From: JADCCX01 sp051649305
GTDB taxonomy: Bacteria > Pseudomonadota > Alphaproteobacteria > Rhizobiales > Beijerinckiaceae
DNA: 64,000 nt
NCBI GenBank assembly: GCA_051649305.1
Contig: JBOFGV010000087.1
Coordinates: 43,462-107,461, forward strand
Reading direction: 5' to 3'
This document shows positions 42,482 through 50,235 of this stretch, in pieces. The position numbers and the translations under genes were made by a program. Every line of letters starts with the position of its first letter. Position 1 is the first letter of the stretch. The notes beneath the pieces were generated by a model that did not search any database, was not told the DNA's origin, and saw only the letters and a program-made list of their open reading frames with translations.

Positions 42482-43774
42482 TTACTTCCAGCGAATCCAC
42501 TCGTTCACCTTTGGCGGTGCGAAGCTGTCATGCCGGGATGCGGAGTAGATCCACTCATTGATGAACGAATAGATACGGGCGCAGCGCATGATATAAGACT
42601 GGAAGAAGCCATAGACCGGAATGAAGGGAAGGTACTTCCAGTGCTCCTTGTTACCGCTCGCCAGCACTGCACAAACATAGACTGAAAGATCGAGCGTCAG
42701 GGTCAATACTGCTGTTATGGCCATGATTTCAAAGAATGAATCGCCGAAAAAAAGCCAGACATAGACGATGTAAAATGGGAAAATCAGTGCTGTCACCAGG
42801 GTGAAGAGAGTGAACTCGATCTGGTGCACCACTTCACTGGGCATAAAGTCTGCCCTGAAGGGGTTGAACATTCGCCCGTACTTTCTGTAGCGCAGCCAGA
42901 GAGAGTCACGCTCCCAGCGATTGCGCTGGCGGAGCAGATTGAACAGAGTCAAAGGCACGTCGGTATAGGCAACGGCGCGATGGGCAAAGGCCAGTTTGTA
43001 GCCCGCCATACGCAGGCGCAAAGAGATATCAAGGTCTTCACCAGGCCCCGGGTCCATGCCGTTGACCCGTTCCCAGGCTTCGCGGCGAAAGGCACCAAAC
43101 GCACCGGAAATCATGCAAAGCTGCCCGAACATATCAAGCTGTGCCTTGCCCAGCACCATGCCTGAGAGATATTCAATGCTTTGCATCGAGGCGATGAAGC
43201 TGTCCTCGCCATTCTTGACCAGAACGCTGGCAGAGACGCCCGCAACATCCGGATCATGGAACGGCATGAGAATTTCAGCAATCGCATGGTGTTCAAAGGT
43301 GCAGTCGCAGTCGATAACGATGAAGATGTTTCCGGTTGCAAGCCGTGCACACAGGTTGATCGCCGAAGCCTTGCCGCCACGGATCATGTTACCTGCGATC
43401 TTGTCGACCAGCCCTTCGCGCTGCAGGCGCTTCATGATCTCGTAGGTTTCATCCGTCGATCCATCAGAGACGCAGATGATCTCAAGATCATTCAGGCTCT
43501 GTTGCTTCAGCGATTTGACACCTTTCTCGAGGGCATCCGCTTCGTTATGGCCCGCAATCAAGATGGAAATCTTGCCAAGATTGGTGGGAATCCTTGGCAT
43601 TTCATCTGTTTTGTTGCGATCACGCATGTACATGAGCACGATGCCGGGGAAGCTTAGCGCATAGCGCGGCACTTCGAACAGCAGCAGAAACCAGAACATC
43701 ACGAAGATGTCCTTGGCTGGTATCTGCGCAGCAAATTCAAGGATCTTGCTCCAGGTATGGTATTCAAAGAGCAT
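42482..43774 (-). CDS. processive family-2 glycosyltransferase, membrane polysaccharide synthase
   Basis: 430 residues. N-terminal membrane helix (about 22-48), a cytoplasmic GT-A domain with D104 (VSDGSTD), D155-C-D157, G245-E246-D247 and Q283-R-N-R-W287, which are the four signatures of processive beta-glycan synthases (BcsA/HAS/curdlan type), then about four C-terminal membrane helices. No PilZ domain is fused. Upstream a CtrA-type site lies 62 bases before the ATG; the HlyD gene follows. It probably makes a linear exopolysaccharide from a UDP-sugar; the polymer cannot be named from sequence. Confidence 0.85.
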   Translation of the reverse strand: MLFEYHTWSKILEFAAQIPAKDIFVMFWFLLLFEVPRYALSFPGIVLMYMRDRNKTDEMPRIPTNLGKISILIAGHNEADALEKGVKSLKQQSLNDLEIICVSDGSTDETYEIMKRLQREGLVDKIAGNMIRGGKASAINLCARLATGNIFIVIDCDCTFEHHAIAEILMPFHDPDVAGVSASVLVKNGEDSFIASMQSIEYLSGMVLGKAQLDMFGQLCMISGAFGAFRREAWERVNGMDPGPGEDLDISLRLRMAGYKLAFAHRAVAYTDVPLTLFNLLRQRNRWERDSLWLRYRKYGRMFNPFRADFMPSEVVHQIEFTLFTLVTALIFPFYIVYVWLFFGDSFFEIMAITAVLTLTLDLSVYVCAVLASGNKEHWKYLPFIPVYGFFQSYIMRCARIYSFINEWIYSASRHDSFAPPKVNEWIRWK

Positions 43775-43835
43775 GTGAGATTGCTGCGTTTATGGGGCCA
43801 GTGTTAGTGAGAAGCCGAGTGTTACTCCTTCGGCA

Positions 43836-43850
43836 TTAATGCCCCGTTAA
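43836..43850. promoter_or_regulatory. CtrA-type binding site (TTAA-N7-TTAA)
   Basis: TTAA-TGCCCCG-TTAA is an exact match to the full CtrA recognition pattern of alphaproteobacteria. It sits between the GT2 gene (minus) and the small YjfB-like gene (plus), so it could act on either. A single match of eight fixed bases can occur by chance, so function needs testing. Confidence 0.5.
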
Positions 43851-43973
43851 GCAGCTTCGCGCCTTTCACGTCCGTTCCGACCTGAAATCGTTCAATTTGT
43901 CTGCAAGTCCTAAACGCGATTTTCAGAATTTCGTGGTTAGGTCATCACTCCAGGAACGGAACGAGGCTCCAGA

Positions 43974-44174
43974 ATGAGCGTGTCACTCTCATCGAACACC
44001 CGTGCAGCCCTCAATGCGCTTGACAGCGGTGGCCAGCAGAACATGGCGGTTTCAGCGCTTAAAATGGCAGCAAATTCCGACAAGGCTATTCTGGCTGTTG
44101 TTGAGCAGTCTGCAGAGAATTTGAAGGCGCTTGCACCTGCCGGTCAGGGCCGCAATGTGGACAGGCTGGCCTGA
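43974..44174 (+). CDS. small YjfB-like (putative motility) protein
   Basis: 66 residues, MSVSLSSNTRAALNALDSGG, followed by a helical QQNMAVSALKMAANSDKAILAVVEQS core that resembles the YjfB-like putative motility family. No signal or membrane segment. Placed opposite the GT2 gene, near the CtrA-type site, and closed by a good terminator, so it is a monocistronic unit. Family match is tentative and function unknown. Confidence 0.6.
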   Translation: MSVSLSSNTRAALNALDSGGQQNMAVSALKMAANSDKAILAVVEQSAENLKALAPAGQGRNVDRLA

Positions 44175-44198
44175 AAACCAATTCCATCTTTATAAATT

Positions 44199-44229
44199 AA
44201 GCCGGTCAGTGCAGCTGACCGGCTTTTTT
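44199..44229 (+). terminator. intrinsic terminator of the YjfB-like gene
   Basis: AAGCCGGTCAG-TGCAG-CTGACCGGCTTTTTT: an eleven-pair stem and T run, 25 bases past the stop. Confidence 0.88.
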
Positions 44230-44288
44230 GTGTTTGAATTATCTATATCACGACTGGCAAAGCTATTGGTTGCGATAAACCATGCCGC

Positions 44289-46016
44289 TTAAAGCAGCGT
44301 TGCAATCTCATCAGGCCCGAACACATGATACCTGGCCTTCAGGTCAATGGACAGGTTCTGCTCCAGCTCACGGCGGATCTCGGGCAGGGATGTTTCCACA
44401 TTGCTCGACATCTCATCGGATATCAGCACGAGGAATGTCGTTGCCGCCTCGATGATTTCGACATCCTGCTCAAAGACCTCGCGCAGGACTGATGAGTAGA
44501 GCGCCAGTGCCTGATGGAAGGTCTTGTCGCCGACGGCCTTCTGGGTCACGCGCTCAGGATCAACCTTGATCATGAGGGCTGCGCAATCCTGATTTGCGTC
44601 GGCATGCTTCTTCACGAACCGCTTCATGCGGTCGCGGATGCCCATCTTCTCGTCCTGCTCACCGCTGTCACCATAGCCTCCCAACGGAGGTTCGAAGGCG
44701 GACTGACGACCCGCATCAGTCAAGGTGTATTCATGGAACGTTCGTGTCTTGGCCTTGTCCGCCTCAAAGCCGTCGTTGCAGTCAAGACACTTGAAGCCAA
44801 CCTCCGCTTCGCCCGTTGTGTGGGAGCAGGAGTTGCAAATGACCAGTGCACCGGGCTTGTCGTAGTCTACCGAGAAATGCTCGCAATGCTGGCGGCATTT
44901 CGGGCAAACCAGCTCACGGCCGTTGCGGAAGTCCCGCTCCGGTCCCTGATAACCGCAGCGCAGGTGATGAATGATCGCTTCTTCCGTAATGTCGGGAGAG
45001 CGGCACTTGGAGCATTCCTCACGCACCAGCAGGCGGGCTGATGTGCACGATGGGCAGCACTGCACCTTATCGAAGAACTTGCGCTCCAGCAAACCGACGC
45101 GTGCGAGCGCTTCAGCCTGATGCAGCACGCCGCCGATCGCAGTTTCGTCCTTGTAGGCAACGATATGCTTCACATCCGGGCTGCGCAGCGCTTCCATGAT
45201 GCGGTCACGCACGGCAAGGCGCGCCAGCAACATGTGCTTGGGGTCGCGTGAGCGGTGATAGGCTTCTGGCAATTGCTTCATGCGCATGGTCAATGGCTTG
45301 GCCATTTCCAATGCTTCCGAAAGACCGACACCAGACAATGTGCCAACCGAGATGTCAGATCGCGTCTTGTTCTGTCCGGTCACATCGATGACCGGCACAA
45401 CAGCTGCGGTAGCAGCCGACATCCATGTGCTGATGACTGCATCTGCATCAGGCTCAGTCAGGATGATGGCATCAGGAATTTCACCACGCTGGATTTCAGC
45501 CACGCCCTTGGGCAGAAGGTCCGCCGAAATGCCAGCCGGCAATGCCAGGATCTTGATCTTTGGTGCGGCATATACCGCCGGCAAATTCATCGCCGCCGGG
45601 GCTTCGACATCCACACCAATGCCGGTTGCATCGGCAATGCGCTCGACATTCAGCGTCGAGGCCAACATCTCGTCGGCGGTGAAGATTGCCTGACCGTAGT
45701 TGACGGCGTTCTGAGGGTCTACCAGCAGAAGGATCTTGGGGCTGCCGAGCGCTTCTGCTTTCAGGAGCTGCAGGAACAGGGCAGTGGCGTTTGCGTCCTC
45801 GCGTGCCGACACCATGATGATGTCAAACTGGTGCTCGCGGACTGCCGTTGTCGCCTGGGCAATATCGGTCATTCCGGAAACGCTTGCGCCGCGGCGCATC
45901 ATTTCCAGACACAACGGGGCAGAGGCTGCTGCGTCAGACGCAACAACCAGCACGCGTTCTACCGCGCTCGCTGCCTGTGTGTATGCCCTGTTCATCATGG
46001 CCTGATGGCCGCCCAT
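44289..46016 (-). CDS. TackOD1-domain regulator with pseudo-receiver and degenerate GGDEF-like regions
   Basis: 575 residues. About 20-130 and 150-260 look like two receiver-type alpha/beta domains, but the first lacks the acceptor Asp (FDIIMVSARE). About 315-445 is a zinc-ribbon-rich TackOD1 output domain with CxxC pairs at 321/324, 335/338, 371/374, 394/397 and 410/413, and IIHH at 358-361. About 480-575 resembles a GGDEF fold without the GGDEF motif. TackOD1 proteins in bacteria are often linked to exopolysaccharide and c-di-GMP signalling, which fits the neighbouring GT2 and HlyD genes. The ATG at 46016 has AAGGA directly abutting it; starts at 45998 or 45995 are possible. Confidence 0.75.
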   Translation of the reverse strand: MGGHQAMMNRAYTQAASAVERVLVVASDAAASAPLCLEMMRRGASVSGMTDIAQATTAVREHQFDIIMVSAREDANATALFLQLLKAEALGSPKILLLVDPQNAVNYGQAIFTADEMLASTLNVERIADATGIGVDVEAPAAMNLPAVYAAPKIKILALPAGISADLLPKGVAEIQRGEIPDAIILTEPDADAVISTWMSAATAAVVPVIDVTGQNKTRSDISVGTLSGVGLSEALEMAKPLTMRMKQLPEAYHRSRDPKHMLLARLAVRDRIMEALRSPDVKHIVAYKDETAIGGVLHQAEALARVGLLERKFFDKVQCCPSCTSARLLVREECSKCRSPDITEEAIIHHLRCGYQGPERDFRNGRELVCPKCRQHCEHFSVDYDKPGALVICNSCSHTTGEAEVGFKCLDCNDGFEADKAKTRTFHEYTLTDAGRQSAFEPPLGGYGDSGEQDEKMGIRDRMKRFVKKHADANQDCAALMIKVDPERVTQKAVGDKTFHQALALYSSVLREVFEQDVEIIEAATTFLVLISDEMSSNVETSLPEIRRELEQNLSIDLKARYHVFGPDEIATLL

Positions 46017-46416
46017 TCCTTGTTTACGCTCACTGGCTCTTCGGACGGTTTCCGCCTTCTTTCACCAGTGCACCAAAAATACAGGTTTGGTGGCTAGGGC
46101 AGGTCAACAATCGACGCTCTATTATGGAAACCGCACTTTTCACGCCAGAAAGGGTGAATGGCTTGCTCCCAAACAGGGTTAATTCAGGAATTCTTCACCA
46201 ACGGATAGCCGAAACGGCACAGTTCGCAGGGTAAATACAAGCTTGCGCGGTGATTGCGGTTTTACGGGTACCTCATTAGCCATTGGCAAAAGCGCACAAT
46301 TCCAGGTTGCCAGCTGTTGCTTCCATTGCAAGATCGTTCAGCCATTTTTGAACCAGAAGAGCGGCGTATCCGTAGAAATACATAAGCAAATAATCTGAAA
46401 ATGAATGGGGCTGAAT
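46017..46416. promoter_or_regulatory. divergent intergenic region (TackOD1 gene / SDR gene)
   Basis: About 400 bases without a convincing gene. It contains GGTTAATTCAGGAATTC (around 46178-46195), a half match to a CtrA site (TTAA-N7-ATTC), upstream of the TackOD1 gene. No other motif recognised. Confidence 0.35.
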
Positions 46417-47145
46417 ATGACTGGCAAGGTTCTGATTTACGGTGGTGCAGGCGGCATAGGCGCGGCAACAGCGCATGCCCTTCACCGCAAAGGATACGCA
46501 CTTCATCTCGTTGGCCGTGATGCTGAACGATTGGCCTCAGTTGCTTCAACACTTGGTGCATCGCACACTGTCGCAGATGTTGAGGATGCCTCCTGCTTTT
46601 CCCGCGTTATGGCTGGTGCGGGCGATGTCCTGGCGGGCATTGTCTATGCAGTTGGCACGATTAACCTGAAGCCTCTGGCGCGGTTGAGTGCTGCCGATTT
46701 TGAGAAGGACTTCCGCATCAACGCTTTGGGTGCTGCCATGGCGATGCAGGCTGCGCTGCCGGCGCTAAAAGCTTATGAAGGCACAGCATCTTCCGTGCTG
46801 TTTTCAACGGTTGCTGTGGCACAAGGCTTTACGGCTCATGCCTCGGTGGCAATGGCCAAGGGTGCGGTGGAAGGTTTGACACTGGCGCTGGCCGCAGAGC
46901 TCGCTCCCAAGGTGCGGGTCAACTGCATTGCGCCATCTTTGACTCGCACACCGCTGGCAAAGGCGTTGACCGGCAACGAGCAGATGGCAACAGCCATTGC
47001 CCATATGCATGCCATGCAGCGGCTTGGCGAGCCTGAGGATGCAGCCAATCTGGCAGCATTTCTGGTGTCTGAAGAAGCAGGCTGGATGACCGGCCAGATC
47101 ATCGGTGTGGATGGTGGCCGGTCGTCCTTAAGAACAAAAGGCTAG
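46417..47145 (+). CDS. SDR-family protein lacking the catalytic tyrosine
   Basis: About 242 residues from ATG 46417 (MTGKVLIYGGAGGIGAATAH), which has GGGG seven bases upstream; ATG 46405 four codons earlier is equally open. Rossmann GGAGGIG motif, VGRDAERL (NADP-type Arg), Ser in LFSTVAV, and the C-terminal GQIIGVDGG are typical of classical short-chain dehydrogenases. In the YxxxK position the sequence reads HASVAMAK, so Tyr is replaced by Val while Lys stays. Either a non-classical enzyme or a binding protein; substrate unknown. Confidence 0.8.
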   Translation: MTGKVLIYGGAGGIGAATAHALHRKGYALHLVGRDAERLASVASTLGASHTVADVEDASCFSRVMAGAGDVLAGIVYAVGTINLKPLARLSAADFEKDFRINALGAAMAMQAALPALKAYEGTASSVLFSTVAVAQGFTAHASVAMAKGAVEGLTLALAAELAPKVRVNCIAPSLTRTPLAKALTGNEQMATAIAHMHAMQRLGEPEDAANLAAFLVSEEAGWMTGQIIGVDGGRSSLRTKG

Positions 47146-47147
47146 GC

Positions 47148-47435
47148 TTACTTGTTCATCATGCCGCGCACGATGCCGATAACGGCCATCAGTACGCCGC
47201 CACCAACACCGCCACCAGCAACCGAGCTGATGATGCTGCCGAGACCCATGCCACCACCGGCAGCTGCGCCGCCCATGACCATGGAAAGGATTGTGCCACC
47301 AAGGCCACCACCGGCGATACCAGCGATGGAGTTGCCGAGTGTGCCGAGGCTGTTTTGTGGCATGACCTTGGCAGCGACATTGCCGCCGATTGCGCCTGAA
47401 CCGAGTTGAATGAGAAGGGGAAGTAGAGCTTCCAT
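47148..47435 (-). CDS. small glycine-rich membrane protein
   Basis: 95 residues from ATG 47435 with GAGG upstream: MEALLPLLIQLGSGAIGGN followed by several Gly-rich hydrophobic helices (AGIAGGGLGGTIL, GGAAAGGGMGLGSII, AGGGVGGGVLMAVIG). Glycine-zipper-like, probably inserted in a membrane. Known as a conserved hypothetical of alphaproteobacteria in my recollection; function unknown. Converges on the SDR gene with a two-base gap. Confidence 0.65.
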   Translation of the reverse strand: MEALLPLLIQLGSGAIGGNVAAKVMPQNSLGTLGNSIAGIAGGGLGGTILSMVMGGAAAGGGMGLGSIISSVAGGGVGGGVLMAVIGIVRGMMNK

Positions 47436-47533
47436 GATTGACCTCTTTTCGTTGAGCGATCCACAAACCTCTGGCGGCCGCTTTTTCAACACAATCAAGC
47501 TTGCACGCCCGCACGTGTGACGCAACCTTTCAT

Positions 47534-47549
47534 TTAGACTAACGTCTAA
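47534..47549. promoter_or_regulatory. inverted repeat upstream of the DUF2256-photolyase operon
   Basis: TTAGAC-TAAC-GTCTAA, a perfect six-base inverted repeat with a four-base spacer, 17 bases before the first ATG. Its shape suits a dimeric repressor such as a TetR- or MerR-type protein; no regulator gene is adjacent. Confidence 0.5.
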
Positions 47550-47565
47550 GAGCCAAGAGCACTCT

Positions 47566-47736
47566 ATGCCGCCCATGCGCAAAAAGTCCGACCTCCCGAC
47601 AAAACCCTGCAAGACCTGCGGGTTGCCTTTCACCTGGCGCAAGAAGTGGGAGAAGGTTTGGGATGATGTTAAATTCTGCTCGGACAGGTGCCGCATGGCT
47701 TCAAAGAAAAAGCCAACAGAAACCATGTCCCGATGA
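47566..47736 (+). CDS. DUF2256 zinc-ribbon-like protein
   Basis: 56 residues from ATG 47566 (a second ATG at 47575 is also possible). Cys15-x-x-Cys18 in PCKTCGLPFTWRKKW and Cys38-x3-Cys42 in KFCSDRCR form a compact metal site, the DUF2256 pattern. The family regularly adjoins photolyase/cryptochrome genes; here its TGA overlaps the photolyase ATG (ATGA). Role unknown. Confidence 0.88.
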   Translation: MPPMRKKSDLPTKPCKTCGLPFTWRKKWEKVWDDVKFCSDRCRMASKKKPTETMSR

Positions 47737-49271
47737 GTGGTGCGCTGCGGTTTGTTCTGGGAGATCAGCTGACACGAAACGTGTCATCCCTGCATGGCCT
47801 TGATAAGGACAATGATGTTGTTCTGATGGTGGAGGTGCAGGAGGAAGCCACCTATGTGTGCCATCACAAGCAGAAAATAGCCTTTCTTTTCAGCGCAATG
47901 CGTCACTTCGCGGAATCGCTTCGGCAGGAGGGTGTTAAAGTGGATTATGTGCGGCTGGATGATCCTGCCAACACTGGTTCGTTCTCCACCGAGCTTGAGC
48001 GCGCCATAAAACGTCATGAGTCTAGCGCTGTCTTCGTAACAGAGCCGGGAGAATGGCGCGTCTGGGAAATGATGCTCGACTGGCGTGAGCGTCTTGATGT
48101 GCCCGTGCACATCCGTGACGATGACCGCTTCATCTGTTCGCGCGATGAATTCGCCCGCTGGGCCGGGGATCGCAAGTCCTATCGCATGGAGTTTTTCTAT
48201 CGCGAAATGCGGCGCAAGACTGGCCTGTTGATGAACGGAGATCAGCCCGAAGGCGGCGAATGGAACTACGATCAGGAGAATCGCAAGAGTCTGCCAGCCA
48301 AAGCCACTTTGCCAAAACGCACACGCTTTGAGCCGGATGCCATCACCCGCGAGGTGTTCGCGCTGGTTCGCAACCGCTTCGACAATCACTTCGGTGATCT
48401 CGAACCTTTTGGCTGGGCCGTGACGAGGGAAGGGGCCTTGGAGGCTCTGGAGCATTTCACCGGCACCTGCCTTGGTCAGTTCGGTGACTATCAGGATGCG
48501 ATGAAAACCGGCGAGGATTTCCTCTACCACAGCATCATCTCGTCTTATCTCAATGCGGGCCTGCTGACTGCGCGCGAAGTGGCTGATGCAGCTGTGGTCG
48601 CCTATGACAAAGGCCTTGCGCCCCTGAATGCTGTTGAAGGGTTTGTGCGTCAGGTGATTGGCTGGCGGGAGTTTGTGCGCGGCATCTACTGGACCCGCAT
48701 GCCGGACTATGCCGCCACCAACCACCTTGAGGCAAAGCGCAATCTGCCTGCGTTTTTCTGGACTGGCGAAACCGACATGCATTGCCTGAAAGAATGCGTG
48801 CGCACCTCGCGCCAGCATGCCTACGCCCATCACATCCAGCGCCTGATGGTAACAGGTAACTTCGCACTGCTGGCAGGCATAGCGCCTGAGCAGATCGAAG
48901 AGTGGTATCTCGTGGTCTATGCCGATGCCTATGACTGGGTGGAACTCCCCAATGTGCACGGAATGGTGCTGCATGCCGATGGCGGGTTGCTTGGTTCCAA
49001 ACCCTATGCGGCGTCCGGCGCCTACATCGACCGCATGTCAAATTATTGCAGCAGCTGCCGTTACGATCCCAAATTGAAGGCGGGGCCTGATGCCTGTCCG
49101 TTCAACTATCTCTACTGGAACTTCCTGATCGAGAATGAAGGCAAGCTGGCGAAGAACCCGCGTATGGCGATGCCCTATCGCACGCTGGCAAAGATGTCGG
49201 ATGCAAGGAAGGCAGAGATTGTGACGGAGTCGATTGCTTTTCTTCATGGTCTGGAAAGCTGGAAGGGGTGA
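47733..49271 (+). CDS. iron-sulfur bacterial cryptochrome/(6-4) photolyase (PhrB/CryB-type)
   Basis: 512 residues from ATG 47733 (MSGALRFVLGDQLTRNVSSL). An N-terminal alpha/beta antenna domain is followed by a helical FAD domain with the cysteines that hold a [4Fe-4S] cluster, including YCSSCRYDP and DACPFNYLYWNFL near the C-terminus, plus ECVRTSRQHAYAHHIQRLM in the FAD pocket. Repairs (6-4) UV photoproducts or senses light, using FAD and often a lumazine antenna. Translationally coupled to DUF2256. Repair versus photoreceptor role cannot be told apart here. Confidence 0.92.
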   Translation: MSGALRFVLGDQLTRNVSSLHGLDKDNDVVLMVEVQEEATYVCHHKQKIAFLFSAMRHFAESLRQEGVKVDYVRLDDPANTGSFSTELERAIKRHESSAVFVTEPGEWRVWEMMLDWRERLDVPVHIRDDDRFICSRDEFARWAGDRKSYRMEFFYREMRRKTGLLMNGDQPEGGEWNYDQENRKSLPAKATLPKRTRFEPDAITREVFALVRNRFDNHFGDLEPFGWAVTREGALEALEHFTGTCLGQFGDYQDAMKTGEDFLYHSIISSYLNAGLLTAREVADAAVVAYDKGLAPLNAVEGFVRQVIGWREFVRGIYWTRMPDYAATNHLEAKRNLPAFFWTGETDMHCLKECVRTSRQHAYAHHIQRLMVTGNFALLAGIAPEQIEEWYLVVYADAYDWVELPNVHGMVLHADGGLLGSKPYAASGAYIDRMSNYCSSCRYDPKLKAGPDACPFNYLYWNFLIENEGKLAKNPRMAMPYRTLAKMSDARKAEIVTESIAFLHGLESWKG

Positions 49272-49278
49272 TACGATT

Positions 49279-49381
49279 GTCATTCCCGACGCCGCAGGCG
49301 GGCGGGAATCCAGTTCTTTTCTATCTGGCAAACGACAGTGGATTCTGGATTCCCGCCCGCCCTTCGGGCGTCGGGAATGAC
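49279..49381. repeat. long inverted repeat downstream of the photolyase gene
   Basis: GTCATTCCCGACGCC...GGGAATCCAG (49279-49313) is the reverse complement of CTGGATTCCCGCCC...GGGAATGAC (49345-49381) with minor interruptions. It can fold into a large hairpin and may terminate transcription. A different family from the cox-operon repeats; only one copy in this window. Confidence 0.75.
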
Positions 49382-49449
49382 AAGCAGAAGCCTTGCAATC
49401 TCACGAGCAGCATCGCAGGATAGCCCATTGCCACAAAGGAATTTCACCA

Positions 49450-50109
49450 ATGACATTTCAAAAAACTGGTTTGACCATCTGTTTGCTTGCGCTGTCTCTT
49501 GTCACAGCAACTGCCCAAAACCGCGCCTCCTTTGACTGTGCCAAAGCGAAGGAAGATATCGAGAAGGCCATCTGCAAAAGCGCTGTGCTTTCACGCCACG
49601 ACCGCGATATCGCTGCTGCCTATGCTGACGCCCGCAAGCGTCTGGACCCAGTGGCGCAAGCTGCATTGAAGGATGATCAGGAGCTGTTTCTGGTGGGCCG
49701 TGAAATCGCGATGATCGAGCGCGGCGGTAACCTCGCTGATTTCATGAAAACACGGCTTGAGCTGCTCCGCTCGCTTGAAGCAGGGCCAACTGGCATGGGG
49801 GCAGCAGCCTTTATCGGCGAATGGAAAAACGAGAATGGCTCGATCCTGTTTGTCGCCGGAAAGAACGGCGAGGTGACGATGAAGGTGTCATCTGCAGCTA
49901 TGGTGACAGCCAAGTGGGTCTGTGAATTTGAAAAATCTGTCCTGGTGCGTGCTGGGACCATCAGCTTCAAAGAAGAGAAAGTGCGCATTGATATTGTTCG
50001 CGCTGGCTCTGCGCTAAAGGTCAGTGAAACCTCTCCGCCGGATGACCATCAGAAGCCTTATTGCGGCCACAGCGGCGGTATTGAGGGGCATTACTTCAAG
50101 GTGAAGTGA
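49450..50109 (+). CDS. LprI-like periplasmic protein
   Basis: 219 residues from ATG 49450 with a signal peptide (about 1-22, LTICLLALSLVTATAQ). The mature N-terminus has the LprI-type Cys-rich helix pattern FDCAKAKEDIEKAICKS...DRDIAAAYADARKR. The rest, GEWKNENGSILFVAGKNGEV..., looks like a small beta-rich domain ending PYCGHSGGIEGHYF. LprI in mycobacteria inhibits lysozyme; that function is not implied here. Function unknown. Confidence 0.75.
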   Translation: MTFQKTGLTICLLALSLVTATAQNRASFDCAKAKEDIEKAICKSAVLSRHDRDIAAAYADARKRLDPVAQAALKDDQELFLVGREIAMIERGGNLADFMKTRLELLRSLEAGPTGMGAAAFIGEWKNENGSILFVAGKNGEVTMKVSSAAMVTAKWVCEFEKSVLVRAGTISFKEEKVRIDIVRAGSALKVSETSPPDDHQKPYCGHSGGIEGHYFKVK

Positions 50110-50235
50110 TCCCCCTTTGGGAGCTGGCAGACCTGATTTCATAAAACATCGCTGTGCCGCCATACAAAACAACAATTCCCCTTTCCATTCGGCCCGAAAC
50201 TTGCTCCCATAGTGCCAAGACAAAGGGGAGGTCGC

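Noticed and set aside
47784..48974. 396-codon minus-strand frame opposite the photolyase gene
   Set aside because: Shadow of the photolyase; no start signal and no recognisable domain.
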